Source: Streptomyces sp. AJS327
GTDB lineage: Bacteria > Actinomycetota > Actinomycetes > Streptomycetales > Streptomycetaceae
DNA length: 64,000 nt
Assembly (NCBI RefSeq): GCF_013450295.1
Contig: NZ_SKBR01000002.1
Span: 1,450,501 to 1,514,500 of the forward strand
Direction: 5' to 3'
The notes beneath the pieces were generated by a model that was not told the DNA's origin, did not search any database, and saw only the letters and a program-made list of their open reading frames with translations. A program made the translations under genes and the position numbers. Shown in pieces: positions 17,756 to 26,479 of this stretch. The first letter of the stretch is position 1. Each line of letters opens with the position of its first letter.

Positions 17756-18265
17756 TCAGCGGGACCGGAGTTCGTACGAGCCGATCGCGGCGACCTTCTC
17801 GGCCGAGGCGGAACCCTCGTCGAAGCGCTGGTCCAGCCACTCGTCCACCAGGGTCCGGGCGAGTTCGAGACCGATCACGCGCTGACCGAGGCAGAGCGCC
17901 TGGGCGTTGTTGCTGAGTATCGACCGGCGCACGGAGTAGCTGTCGTGCGCGGTGACGGCGCGGACGCCCGGCACCTTGTTCGCGCTGATCGCCATGCCGA
18001 GCCCGGTGCCGCAGATCAGCACCGCCCGGTCGGCCTCGCCGTTCGCGACCCGGCGGGCGGCCTCGACGGCCACGTGCGGGTAGGCGGTGTGCTCGTCGGA
18101 GCCCACGCCCACGTCGGTGACGCCGGCGACCCGGGCGTCCGCCCGGAGGTCCGCGGCCAGCGCGTTCTTGTACTCCAGCCCGGCGTCGTCACAGCCGACG
18201 ACGATCCGCAGGGGGCGCGCGGCGGTCTCGCCGGCCGCGCTGGCTCCGGCTGTCTCGGGGGGCAT
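17756..18265 (-). CDS. RpiB/LacA-family sugar-phosphate isomerase
   Basis: The 169-residue protein is an RpiB-type isomerase: VVGCDDAGLEYK near the N-terminus, ICGTGLGMAISANKVPGVRA with the catalytic Cys, and HDSYSVRRSILSNNAQALCLGQRVIG. Family members interconvert ribose/ribulose 5-phosphate or, in tetritol pathways, D-erythrulose 4-phosphate and D-erythrose 4-phosphate. It begins 11 nt after the DhaK-DhaL kinase and is last in a five-gene minus-strand operon, so it most likely isomerises that kinase's product. The N-terminus is extended by about 18 residues compared with canonical RpiB. Confidence 0.88.
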   Translation of the reverse strand: MPPETAGASAAGETAARPLRIVVGCDDAGLEYKNALAADLRADARVAGVTDVGVGSDEHTAYPHVAVEAARRVANGEADRAVLICGTGLGMAISANKVPGVRAVTAHDSYSVRRSILSNNAQALCLGQRVIGLELARTLVDEWLDQRFDEGSASAEKVAAIGSYELRSR

Positions 18266-18276
18266 GGTGGTTCCTT

Positions 18277-20049
18277 TCAGACGGTGTCGCTGGTGCGGCC
18301 GGTGAACGCCGTGGCGACGGCGTCGAGCGTCATGGCGAGGGACACCGCGCCGGGGTCGGGCGTGCCGACGCTGCGCTCCGCCAGCGGCCGGGCGCGGCCC
18401 AGCCGTGGGGTGAGCGCGGCGGTGTCCCGCGCCGCCCGCTCCGCCTCGGCGGCGGCCGCGGTGAACGCGGCGAGCGGCCCGGCGGGGGAGGCGAGCCGCT
18501 CACCGAAGGTGCTGACGAACGGCTGGAGCGCGTCGACAAGGGTCTTGTCCCCGGGCTCGGCCCTGCCGAGGGAGACCACGGCGGCGAGCGCGGCCTCGGC
18601 GGCACCGGACAACTCGCCCGCCTCCGGCGCCCGTTCGGCCGGAAGCACCGAGCCCAGGGCCCGCAGGCCCGCGCCCCACAGCGCCCCCGAGGTGCCGCCC
18701 GCGTCGGCGGCCCAGGCGTCTCCCGCCTCGGCGAGCAGCCCGGCCGGGGCGTCGCCCCGGGCGTGCGCGCGCTCGGCGGCGGCCAGCGCGGCGTCCACCC
18801 CCTTGACCATGCCGCGCCCGTGGTCGCCGTCCCCGGCGACCGCGTCCAGCCGCCCCAGCGCGTCCGCCTGCTCGTGCAGCACGGTGCGCGCGGCGCGCAG
18901 CGCGCGCACCGCCAGCGCGGCGGTGTCGGCTCCGGCTCCCGTGGCCCGGGCGGCCGCCGCGCGCGCCGCCGGGACGGTGGTGGCCGGGGCCGGGGCCGGT
19001 GCGGCAGCGGCGGCCGACGCGGCCGCGGCCGGGCCGTTCCCGGTGGCGGGCGGGGTGCCGCGCCGGAAGGCGGGGGTGTCGGCGGGGGCCAGCCAGAGCC
19101 GCTCCAGCTCCTCGTCCAGCCAGGTCAGGGTGAGCGAACAGCCCGCCATGTCGAGGCTGGTGACGAGTTCGCCCACCTCGGGGCGGACCGGCGTCAGCCC
19201 GGCCTCGTCCAGCAGCCGGGCGACCGTGCCCCACAGCACGTACAGCTCCTCGTACTTGGTGGAGCCCAGCCCGTTCAGCAGGACGGCGACCCGGTCGCCG
19301 GTGGCCTCCGCCGGGCGGTCGGCCAGCAGCCCCTCGACGAGGGTGTGCGCCACCTCCTCGGCGGTGCCCAACGCGCTCTCGCTGACGCCCGGTTCGCCGT
19401 GTATGCCGAGGCCGAGCCCGAGCTTTCCGGGCTCGACGGTGAACAGCGGTTCGCGCTGTCCGGGCAGCGTGCAGCCCGCGAAGGCGACCCCGAGGGTGCG
19501 GGTGCGGGCGTTGGTGTGCTCGGCGACCCGCGCCACCTCGTCCAGCGAGCGGCCCTCCTCGGCGGCGGCCGAGGCGGTCTTGTACACCGTGAAGCCGCCC
19601 GCGATGCCCCGCCGCCGCGCGACGTCGTCGGCGGGGGCGCTGGCTACGTCGTCGGTGACGGCGAAGCAGCGGGCCGGGACACCCTCGTCGTTGAGGCGCC
19701 GGGCGGCGAGCCCGAAGTTCATCACGTCCCCGGCGTAGTTGCCGAAGAGGAACAGCACGCCGCCGCCGGTCTCCGCCGCGCTGGCGACGGAGTGCGCCTG
19801 CGCGGCGGAGGGTGAGGTGAAGACGTTGCCGATCACCGAGCCGTCGGCGAACCCCGGGCCCACCACACCGCAGAAGGCGGGGTAGTGGCCGGAGCCGCCG
19901 CAGGTGAGGACGGCGACCTTGCCGGAGCGCGGACGCTCGGCCCGGACCACCCCGCCGTGCACGGGACGGACGTGCTCCGGGTGGGCCGCCGCGAATCCGG
20001 CGACCATGTCGTCGGCGAACCGGGCCGGGTCGTTGAACAGCCTGGTCAT
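18277..20049 (-). CDS. dihydroxyacetone-kinase-family kinase (DhaK-DhaL fusion), possible erythrulose kinase
   Basis: The 590-residue protein joins a DhaK domain (about 1-330; GLGIHGEPG with the His that binds the ketone substrate) and a DhaL ATP-binding domain (about 385-585; DAVAGDGDHGRGM and GGTSGALWGAG) through an Ala/Pro linker, as in ATP-dependent DAK kinases. No DhaM is present. The conserved GGSGHEPAH loop of dihydroxyacetone kinases reads GGSGHYPAF here, a variant I associate with tetrulose kinases, so phosphorylation of erythrulose or another short ketose is suggested. It precedes an RpiB isomerase by 11 nt. Both the substrate and the product position are inference. Confidence 0.88.
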   Translation of the reverse strand: MTRLFNDPARFADDMVAGFAAAHPEHVRPVHGGVVRAERPRSGKVAVLTCGGSGHYPAFCGVVGPGFADGSVIGNVFTSPSAAQAHSVASAAETGGGVLFLFGNYAGDVMNFGLAARRLNDEGVPARCFAVTDDVASAPADDVARRRGIAGGFTVYKTASAAAEEGRSLDEVARVAEHTNARTRTLGVAFAGCTLPGQREPLFTVEPGKLGLGLGIHGEPGVSESALGTAEEVAHTLVEGLLADRPAEATGDRVAVLLNGLGSTKYEELYVLWGTVARLLDEAGLTPVRPEVGELVTSLDMAGCSLTLTWLDEELERLWLAPADTPAFRRGTPPATGNGPAAAASAAAAAPAPAPATTVPAARAAAARATGAGADTAALAVRALRAARTVLHEQADALGRLDAVAGDGDHGRGMVKGVDAALAAAERAHARGDAPAGLLAEAGDAWAADAGGTSGALWGAGLRALGSVLPAERAPEAGELSGAAEAALAAVVSLGRAEPGDKTLVDALQPFVSTFGERLASPAGPLAAFTAAAAEAERAARDTAALTPRLGRARPLAERSVGTPDPGAVSLAMTLDAVATAFTGRTSDTV

Positions 20050-20132
20050 GTCGTGCTCCTGTCGTTTTCCCTGGCGGTCCCGGCGCTACCGGGGGACGGC
20101 GGGTGTGCTCGGGGCCGGGCCATCGCGGCCGC

Positions 20133-21587
20133 TCACCAGGCGGCGCGGGCCGTGGCGAGGGTGCGCAGGTACGCGGCGTAGCCCCGCTCGTAGAACTCGG
20201 CGGCCGCCGGATCGGCGGTGACGGTGCGCCGGTGGGCGCTCCAGCGCTCCTCGTCCACCGGCGTCCCCAACGCGTCCCAGGCGACCCGGGCCGCGCCCCG
20301 GATGCCCACCGCGTCGTCGGTGACCAGCAGATCGGCGCCGAGCACGCTGGCGAAGATCCGCGCCCACTCGCCGGAGCGCGCCCCGCCACCACAGGCGGTG
20401 ACGGTGCCGGACACCCCCAGCGTCTCCATGCAGTGCCGGGCCGAGTACGCGACCGACTCGCATAGCGCCCGGACCAGGTCGGCCCGGGTGGTCAGCGGGG
20501 ACAGACCGTCCAGCCGGCCGCGCGCCCGCGCGTCGACGAACGGCGCGCGCTCCCCGCTCGCGGAGAGGAACGGCAGCGCGGAGGCGCCGCCCGCCCCGTG
20601 CGGGGACTGGGCGAGCAGCGCGTCCAGCTCGACGATCCGCACATCCAGGATCCGCAGCAGCCAGTCCAGCCCGGCGGTGCCGATCATGGCGGGCATGACC
20701 TTCAGATAGCGCCGCTCGTAGGGGGTGGCGAGCAGCATCCCGGCGGGCTCGTCCCCCGCCGCGGGCACCGGCTCGTCACTCAGCACCTGACAGGCCAGGG
20801 TGGTGCCGATGATCAGGTTGCCCTCGCCCGGGGCGCTCAGCCCGGAGCCGAAACCGCAGGCCGGGATGTCGAACGGGCCGGCGCTGACCGGCAGTCCGGC
20901 CGGGAGCCCCAGCTCGGCCGCGGCCTCCGGCAGCAGCCGCAGGACGGTACCGGGCGCGGTGGGCTCGGCGAGCAGCCGCCGGTGCCGCGCCAGTCCGCAG
21001 AGGTCCAGCGCCTCCTCGTCGTAGGTGCGGGCGGCCACGTCGAGGAAGGGCTGCGAGGCGTCCGAGGCGTCCACCGTGATCTCGCCGGTGAGGCGCTGCA
21101 CGATGGCGTCCACGCAGTACCCCGCGACCGCGGCCCGCTCCAGCCGCTCCGGCTCGTGCGCGGCGAGGTGCGCGAGGAGCGGGCCGGCGGAACCGGGGAA
21201 CATCCCGGCTCCGGTGCGCTGGTGCACCCGCCCGGCCACCCCGTCGGTGCTCCAGCCCTCCAGCACGTCCGCGGCACGCCCGTCCATCCAGGACAGCGCC
21301 CGCCCGACGCCCCGGCCGTCCGCGTCGCGGAGCCAGAGCCCGTCGCCCTGGCCGGTGAGGGCCAGGGCCTCCACCGGCTCGCCGTCGCCGAGCAGTTCGG
21401 CGTCGGCGACGGCGGCCCGCACGACCGTGACGACGGTGCCGAGCACCTCGTCCAGGTCCTGTTCCACGCGATTGCCAGGCAGGGTGTAGACGGTGCTGCG
21501 CGCCTCGTGCGCGGGAGTGGTGCGCCCATCCCGGGCGATCAGCTGGGCCTTGGTGACCGACGTCCCGACGTCCACCCCGACGATCAT
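20133..21587 (-). CDS. FGGY-family carbohydrate kinase
   Basis: The 484-residue kinase has the N-terminal FGGY motif (IVGVDVGTSVTKAQLI) and the C-terminal ATP-binding region (TVTACGGGARSGEWARIFASVLG). The SWMDGRA, AGPFDIPACGFGSG and FLSASGERAPFVDARARG segments fall nearest to erythritol/xylulose-type kinases rather than glycerol kinase. It overlaps the preceding 2-hydroxyacid dehydrogenase by an ATGA and is followed 83 bp later by the DhaK-DhaL gene. It should phosphorylate a polyol or ketose imported by the CsbX-like permease of the same island. The exact substrate is unknown. Confidence 0.88.
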   Translation of the reverse strand: MIVGVDVGTSVTKAQLIARDGRTTPAHEARSTVYTLPGNRVEQDLDEVLGTVVTVVRAAVADAELLGDGEPVEALALTGQGDGLWLRDADGRGVGRALSWMDGRAADVLEGWSTDGVAGRVHQRTGAGMFPGSAGPLLAHLAAHEPERLERAAVAGYCVDAIVQRLTGEITVDASDASQPFLDVAARTYDEEALDLCGLARHRRLLAEPTAPGTVLRLLPEAAAELGLPAGLPVSAGPFDIPACGFGSGLSAPGEGNLIIGTTLACQVLSDEPVPAAGDEPAGMLLATPYERRYLKVMPAMIGTAGLDWLLRILDVRIVELDALLAQSPHGAGGASALPFLSASGERAPFVDARARGRLDGLSPLTTRADLVRALCESVAYSARHCMETLGVSGTVTACGGGARSGEWARIFASVLGADLLVTDDAVGIRGAARVAWDALGTPVDEERWSAHRRTVTADPAAAEFYERGYAAYLRTLATARAAW

Positions 21588-22633
21588 GACGCGGGACCCT
21601 CCACGGCCGGGTTGGCGACGAACCGAAGCCGCTCGCCCCGCAGGAACCGGGCGGCCTCGCCCGCGCTGATCGCGGCGGCGCGGTGCGCGGTCTGCCGGGT
21701 CGCCCCGGCCAGGTGCGGGGTGGTGATCACGTTCGGGGCGCCGTGCAGCGGCCAGTCGGCGGGCGGCGGCTCGACGTCGTACACGTCGAGCGCCAGCGCG
21801 CCCAGGTCACCGGAGTCCAGCAGCGCGGGCAGCGGGGCGTAGTCGAGCAGCCCGCCGCGGGCCGAGTTGACGAGCACCGCGCCCCTGGGCAGCAACCGCA
21901 GGTTGTCCGCGTTGAGCAGGTGGCGGGTCTCGGGCGTCAGCCGGGCGTGGAGGCTGACGACCGAACTGCGGCGGAGCAGTTCGTCCAGCGCGACCAGCTC
22001 CACCCCGTCCGCCGCCGCCCGGGCCGGGTCGGTGTACGGGTCGGAGACCAGCACCGTCGCGCCGAAGGCGCGCAGCACCCGGGCGACGATCGAGCCGATC
22101 GCGCCGTAACCGACGAGCCCGGCGACCGCGCCTTCCAGCTCCAGCCCGGCGTTCTCGTAGGTGTAGTAGTCGCCGCGCCAGGTGCCGTTCCGCAGCTCCG
22201 CGTCGGAGGACGGGATACGGCGCAGCGCCGCGAGCATCAGCCCGACCGCGAACTCCGCGGCGGCGGCGGCGTTCCGGCCCGGCGCGTAGGAGACGGTGAC
22301 CCCCTCCTCGGTGGCCGCCGCCAGGTCGACGTTGACCGGCCCGCCCCGGCAGACGCTGATCAGCCGCAGCCTGGGGGCCTCCCGGATGACTCTCGCGCTG
22401 AACGGCGCCATCTGCGTCAGGGCGATCTCCGCGTCGCCCAGCGCCTCCAGCAGCTCCTCCTCGGTGCCGCTGGCCTCGTCCACGCCGCCGACCGGCCCGA
22501 AGGGCTCGATCGGCCAGGGCGCGCGCAGGGTACGGAAGGTGAGCGCGGACGGCTCGGGCGCCGCCTCACGCAGCGCGTCGACGAAGAGTTCGGGGGCGAC
22601 GAACGCGTCGCCCGCTGCCAGGACCGTGGTCAT
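21584..22633 (-). CDS. D-isomer-specific 2-hydroxyacid dehydrogenase-family oxidoreductase
   Basis: The 349-residue protein has the NAD-binding core (GLVGYGAIGSIVARVLRAFGA, then acidic D of VSDPY) and the catalytic triad Arg (NSARGGLLD), Glu (DVYDVEPPP) and His (TTPHLAGAT) of the phosphoglycerate dehydrogenase/formate dehydrogenase family. It overlaps both neighbours by ATGA, with the HAD phosphatase upstream and the FGGY kinase downstream, so stoichiometric co-expression is likely. In this operon it probably oxidises or reduces a sugar acid or polyol intermediate. It is not the housekeeping serine-pathway SerA, since it lacks ACT domains. Confidence 0.87.
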   Translation of the reverse strand: MTTVLAAGDAFVAPELFVDALREAAPEPSALTFRTLRAPWPIEPFGPVGGVDEASGTEEELLEALGDAEIALTQMAPFSARVIREAPRLRLISVCRGGPVNVDLAAATEEGVTVSYAPGRNAAAAAEFAVGLMLAALRRIPSSDAELRNGTWRGDYYTYENAGLELEGAVAGLVGYGAIGSIVARVLRAFGATVLVSDPYTDPARAAADGVELVALDELLRRSSVVSLHARLTPETRHLLNADNLRLLPRGAVLVNSARGGLLDYAPLPALLDSGDLGALALDVYDVEPPPADWPLHGAPNVITTPHLAGATRQTAHRAAAISAGEAARFLRGERLRFVANPAVEGPAS

Positions 22634-23301
22634 GCCCGGTCACCTTTCTTCAGCTCAGTCACCAGGAAACGGGTGACCGACGCGTGGTCGGTCGCGATGT
22701 GGGTGGCACCGGCCAGGGCGTCCTCGGCCGGCGGGTACTGCGGGTTGGGGATCGCGATGACGGTCATCCCCGCCGCGGCGGCGGAGCGCAGGCCGTTGCT
22801 GGAGTCCTCGACGGCCAGGCACGCGGTCGCCGGGACGCCCAGCCGCTCGGCGGCGGCCAGGTAGACGTCCGGGCTCGGCTTGCCCCGGGAGACCTCGGCG
22901 CTGGAGACGGTCGCCTTGAAGTGGTGGTCGACGGAGTGCCGTATCAGCACCGCGTCGATGACGCGCCGTGGGGCGGAGGAGGCAAGGGCCACCGGCCCGC
23001 GGGCCGCCGCCTCGGCGACCATCTCGCGCGCCCCGTCCAGCAGGTCTATCCGCCCGCCCTCCAGCGCCGCGATCATGCCGTCGACCACCTCGCGCTCGGT
23101 GGCCTCGGCGCTCTCGCCGCCGCCCGCGAACTCGGTGAGGAAGGTGGCCCACTCGGGAGCGCTCATGCCCTGGCAGCTCCCGGTCTGCTCCGGCCCCCAC
23201 CGGGCGCCGCGCGCCGCGGCGAACGTGGTCCACAGCTCCTCCCAGAGGTGCTCGCTCTCCACGAGCACGCCGTCCATGTCAAACACCACTGCATCGGCCA
23301 C
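22630..23301 (-). CDS. HAD-family sugar phosphatase / beta-phosphoglucomutase-like
   Basis: The 223-residue HAD hydrolase shows motif I DMDGVLVESE with the nucleophilic Asp, motif II Ser (ALASSAPRRVI), motif III Lys (RGKPSPDVYL), and motif IV Asp (CLAVEDSSNGLRSA), with the small helical cap between motifs I and II. It starts at GTG 23301, 8 nt after AAGGAG, and is the first gene of the operon. It may dephosphorylate a sugar phosphate or act as a repair phosphatase; the family is broad. A candidate DeoR operator lies 36 bp upstream of the start. Confidence 0.88.
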   Translation of the reverse strand: MADAVVFDMDGVLVESEHLWEELWTTFAAARGARWGPEQTGSCQGMSAPEWATFLTEFAGGGESAEATEREVVDGMIAALEGGRIDLLDGAREMVAEAAARGPVALASSAPRRVIDAVLIRHSVDHHFKATVSSAEVSRGKPSPDVYLAAAERLGVPATACLAVEDSSNGLRSAAAAGMTVIAIPNPQYPPAEDALAGATHIATDHASVTRFLVTELKKGDRA

Positions 23302-23336
23302 GGCCGGTACTCCTTAACGTCGCGGTAGCGTCAAAT

Positions 23337-23353
23337 TAACATCCACTCTGTTA
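23337..23353. promoter_or_regulatory. candidate DeoR operator 1
   Basis: On the minus strand this reads TAACAGAGTGGATGTTA, closely matching TAACAGGATGGACAGTTA at 24214-24231. It lies in an AT-rich island between the divergent HAD-led operon and the DeoR gene. Confidence 0.55.
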
Positions 23354-23429
23354 TCTGTCACTGGTGCGGTGGTATTTCCTTGCCGTTCATCGTTACCCCA
23401 CCGGGGGTGTACAGGGCAGGATGGGGCGC

Positions 23430-24215
23430 ATGACGGCTCAGGGACCGCGCGCCACGCGCCAGCAGCGACAGCAGATGATCGTCGATCACGTCCTGGAGCG
23501 GGGTGACGCCAGTGTCGCGGAGTTGACCGAGCTGACGGGGGTCAGCGTGATGACCGTCCACCGGGACATCTCCGAGCTGGCCGACCGGGGGATCCTGCGC
23601 AAGTACCACGGCGGTGTCTCCGCGCAGCCCTCCACCGTCTTCGAGTCCAGCTCGGACTTCCGGCTGCACGCCCATCCCCGCTCCAAGACGGCGCTGGCGG
23701 AGGAGGCGGTCTCCTTCCTGGCGCCCGGCATGTCGGTGATGCTCGACGACTCCACCACCGCGCTCGCGCTGGCCAGGCTGCTGCCCGGGGTCGGGCCGCT
23801 GACCGTGGTCACCAACTACCGGCTGATCACCGAGGAGTTGCGCGGGGTCGAGGACATCCGGCTGATCTCCATCGGCGGGGAGTACTCCCGCACCCACGAC
23901 TCCTGGATCGGGCTGCCCGCGCTGGAGATGATCGCGGGCTTCTCGGTCGACGTGACGGTGCTCTCCACCTCGGCGATGACCGCCGCCATGACCTACCACC
24001 AGGAGCAGGAGATCGTCGCCGTGAAGCGGGCGATGCGGGAGGCGGGCGCGGTGAGCGTGCTGCTGATGGACCAGAGCAAGGTGGGGCGCAGCGCCCTGCA
24101 CCGGATGGAGCCGGTGGAGTCCTTCGACCACGTCGTGCTGACCGGTCCGGTGGACGACGAGCTGCTGACCGCGATGAGCAAGCGCACCGACGTGCGGATG
24201 GCCACCGGCTCTTAA
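23430..24215 (+). CDS. DeoR/GlpR-family transcriptional regulator
   Basis: The 261-residue protein has the DeoR N-terminal winged HTH (residues about 8-65; RQQMIVDHVLERGDASVAELTELTGVSVMTVHRDISELADRGILRKYHGG) and the C-terminal sugar-phosphate sensor fold (ALAEEAVSFLAPGMSVMLDDSTTALALA; VVTNYRLITEEL). It probably responds to a phosphorylated intermediate made by the divergent kinases. Near-identical candidate operators flank it at 23337 and 24214, one before the HAD-led operon and one before the MFS gene. I use ATG 23430; an ATG at 23421 is in frame but adds only three residues. Confidence 0.9.
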   Translation: MTAQGPRATRQQRQQMIVDHVLERGDASVAELTELTGVSVMTVHRDISELADRGILRKYHGGVSAQPSTVFESSSDFRLHAHPRSKTALAEEAVSFLAPGMSVMLDDSTTALALARLLPGVGPLTVVTNYRLITEELRGVEDIRLISIGGEYSRTHDSWIGLPALEMIAGFSVDVTVLSTSAMTAAMTYHQEQEIVAVKRAMREAGAVSVLLMDQSKVGRSALHRMEPVESFDHVVLTGPVDDELLTAMSKRTDVRMATGS

Positions 24216-24231
24216 CAGGATGGACAGTTAC
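24214..24231. promoter_or_regulatory. candidate DeoR operator 2
   Basis: TAACAGGATGGACAGTTA overlaps the deoR stop codon and sits in the AT-rich promoter region of the MFS gene. It matches the site at 23337-23353 in reverse orientation with a one-base length difference. Confidence 0.55.
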
Positions 24232-24315
24232 CTTTAACACAGCTATTGATATTTCTCGCGGCTAGCCTGAGTATCTGCGTGTCACAACGTGTTTCACCTC
24301 AGAGCGGAGGCCGCG

Positions 24316-25668
24316 ATGGCGGGACGTGCTGCGGAGTCGCAGGCAGGTCCGGGAATGGGAGCCGGAGGGCTGCTGGACCGCGTCGGGATACCGAAACCCC
24401 TTCTCTTCGGATACATCGGTGTCCTGCTGTTCATGATCGGCGACGGTGTCGAGAGCGGGTTCATCGCTCCGTACATGGCCGACAACGGCGCCGGGACGGA
24501 CGTGCGTGCCGGTTACGTGATCACCGTCTACGGCGTCGCCGTGATGCTCGCGTCCTGGTTCTCCGGAGCCCTGGCGGAGGTCTGGGGGCCCCGCCGGGTG
24601 ATGTGGATCGGCCTGGCCATCTGGGCCGTCTTCGACGTGCTGTACCTGCTGGTGGCCCTCGGCGCCGAGAACTACCCGATGATGCTGGTGCTGTACGGGA
24701 TCCGGGGCTTCGGGTATCCCCTGTTCGCCTTCGGGTTCCTGGTCTGGATCACCAACACGGCCCCCACCGCCCGGCTCGGGACCGCCGTCGGCTGGTTCTA
24801 CTTCGCCTTCACCGGCGGTCTGCCCACGCTGGGCTCGCTGTGGTCCAGCATGACCATCCCGGTCATCGGTGAGCTGGGCACGCTCTGGTCGGCGCTCGCG
24901 CTGATCTTCGCGGGTGGCGCCTTCGCGCTGCTCGGCGCCCGGAACCGTCCCGGTGGCGACCGGCTGGCCCCCGCCGGGGTGACCACCAGGGAGAGCCTGC
25001 ACAACAGCGTCTCCATCGTCTGGACCCACCCCCGGGTCCTGGTGGGCTGCCTGGTGCGGATCATCAACACCGCGCCGCAGTTCGGCATGCTGGTCTACCT
25101 GCCCCGGATCTTCTCCGACGACGTGGGCTTCGGTACCGACAAGTGGCTACAGCTGCTGGCGATCATCTACGGCACCAACATCTTCTTCAACCTGATCTTC
25201 GGAGCGCTCTCCGACAGGATCGGCTGGCGGACGACGATCGCCACCTTCGGCGCCCTCGGCTGTGCCGTGAGCGTGACCGTGCTCTACTTCGTCCCCACCG
25301 CGCTCGGGCCCGACTACTACTGGGTCGCGGTGCTGGCCGGGATGCTCTACGGAGCCACCCTGGCCGGTTTCGTCCCGATCTCGGCGCTCATCCCCTCGAT
25401 GGCCCCGGAGAACAAGGGCGGCTCCATGGCGCTGCTCAACCTGGGTGCCGGGGGCGCCACCTTCGTGGGCCCGGCCATCGCCAGTCTCTTCCTCCCGCTG
25501 GTCGGCGCCGGTGGCGTGACCATCATCTTCCTCGGCCTGTACCTGGTCGCGATGGTGCTGACGCTCTTCCTCAAGCTGCCCGGCGAGAACGGCGGCACCC
25601 GTGGCGGGACCCGTCCCGCCACGGGTGCCGCCGCCGCGGCGGAGCCCGAGCCCAGCGCGGCGCGCTGA
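24316..25668 (+). CDS. MFS polyol permease (RbtT/DalT/CsbX-type)
   Basis: The 450-residue protein has twelve predicted spans and the subfamily signature LLFMIGDGVESGFIAPYM near residue 35, followed by FWITNTAP-like and LVRIINTAPQFGMLVYLP segments, as in ribitol/D-arabitol transporters and CsbX. Expected function: proton-coupled uptake of a polyol or related sugar. It follows deoR by 100 bp, with a candidate DeoR operator in between, and is followed by a perfect 15-bp hairpin. ATG 24316 is chosen for its GCGGAGG site 5 nt upstream. Substrate specificity is not readable from sequence. Confidence 0.9.
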   Translation: MAGRAAESQAGPGMGAGGLLDRVGIPKPLLFGYIGVLLFMIGDGVESGFIAPYMADNGAGTDVRAGYVITVYGVAVMLASWFSGALAEVWGPRRVMWIGLAIWAVFDVLYLLVALGAENYPMMLVLYGIRGFGYPLFAFGFLVWITNTAPTARLGTAVGWFYFAFTGGLPTLGSLWSSMTIPVIGELGTLWSALALIFAGGAFALLGARNRPGGDRLAPAGVTTRESLHNSVSIVWTHPRVLVGCLVRIINTAPQFGMLVYLPRIFSDDVGFGTDKWLQLLAIIYGTNIFFNLIFGALSDRIGWRTTIATFGALGCAVSVTVLYFVPTALGPDYYWVAVLAGMLYGATLAGFVPISALIPSMAPENKGGSMALLNLGAGGATFVGPAIASLFLPLVGAGGVTIIFLGLYLVAMVLTLFLKLPGENGGTRGGTRPATGAAAAAEPEPSAAR

Positions 25669-25689
25669 GCGAGGGGCGCGGAGGGTTTC

Positions 25690-25738
25690 GCGCGGTGGGC
25701 CGGGTCGGGTGCGGACGTATCGGCCCGGCCCACCGCGC
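25690..25738. terminator. bidirectional terminator hairpin
   Basis: A perfect 15-bp inverted repeat (25690-25704 with 25724-25738) with a 19-nt loop lies between the convergent MFS and methyltransferase genes and overlaps neither coding sequence. Confidence 0.75.
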
Positions 25739-25740
25739 TG

Positions 25741-26388
25741 TCAGCCCCGTTCCACCGGGTTCGCGGTGCGGCCGTCCCGGTAGACCAGCAGATAGCGCCA
25801 GAAGAGCAGCCGCCGGATCCGGCAGCCCGGCAGCGACGCGGCGGCGGCCGCCCGGACCTCGGCCAGCGAGGTCTCCGGTGGGTGTACCGGTGCCCGTGCC
25901 GCCGGGGCGGGGCCCGCGCGTCGGACCGCCTCGCGCGCCGCCACCGTGAGCCGCGCGACGGCGTTCACCGGCGCCGCCGCGAGGCTCCACGCCAGGTCAG
26001 TGGGGGTGCGCTCGGCGTAGCAGCCGAGCACCACCAGCACCCCGCCGGGCGCGAGCGTCCGGCGCAGCGCGCCGAGAGTACCGAGGGGCATGTGGTGCAG
26101 GCTGGCCAGACAGGAGACGAAGTCGTACCGGTCCGGGGGGAGCGCAGTCTCCGTCAGGTCCGCCCGCCGGAAGTGGGGCGCGGGGACCCCGGCGGCGGGA
26201 GTTCCCCCCGCGCGGGCCGCCGCGATGGCTTCCGCCGAGGCGTCGACCGCGTCGACCCGCACCCCGGTCCGGGCCAGCCGCCAGGCGAAGCGGCCGGTGC
26301 CACAGCCGCAGTCGAGGGCCCGGGCGCAGCCGGGCGGGACCTGCCGCAGCAGCAGCTGGTGGTAGTGGTCGTTGTGGTCGAACGGCAT
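25741..26388 (-). CDS. SAM-dependent class I methyltransferase
   Basis: The 215-residue protein has a class I Rossmann methyltransferase core: motif I ALDCGCGTGRFAWRLA, the acidic end of strand 2 (VDAVDASAEAIAAA), and the FVSCLASLHHMPLG post-motif. It then becomes Arg/Ala-rich with a LLFWRYLLVYRDG tail. No target can be inferred; similar small proteins occur widely in actinomycetes. It is followed convergently by the MFS terminator and preceded by an ABM-domain gene 91 bp upstream on the same strand. ATG 26388 was selected as the first start before motif I. Confidence 0.85.
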   Translation of the reverse strand: MPFDHNDHYHQLLLRQVPPGCARALDCGCGTGRFAWRLARTGVRVDAVDASAEAIAAARAGGTPAAGVPAPHFRRADLTETALPPDRYDFVSCLASLHHMPLGTLGALRRTLAPGGVLVVLGCYAERTPTDLAWSLAAAPVNAVARLTVAAREAVRRAGPAPAARAPVHPPETSLAEVRAAAAASLPGCRIRRLLFWRYLLVYRDGRTANPVERG

Positions 26389-26479
26389 GGGGTGATCCTG
26401 GCACCGGCCCGGCGCGCCCGGAGCCGGAGGGCGGGGCGCCGGGCCGGTGGCCGCCGTTCCGGGGTCCGGTGGCGGACGG

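Noticed and set aside
17429..19738. Plus-strand frame of 769 codons over rpiB and the DhaK-DhaL gene
   Set aside because: It overlaps recognised EIIC, RpiB and DhaK-DhaL genes and consists of Ser/Ala/Arg-rich text with no motif.
22630..23301. Dedicated phosphoglycolate phosphatase
   Set aside because: HAD motifs fit many sugar phosphatases, and the operon context points to a polyol pathway, so no specific name is given.
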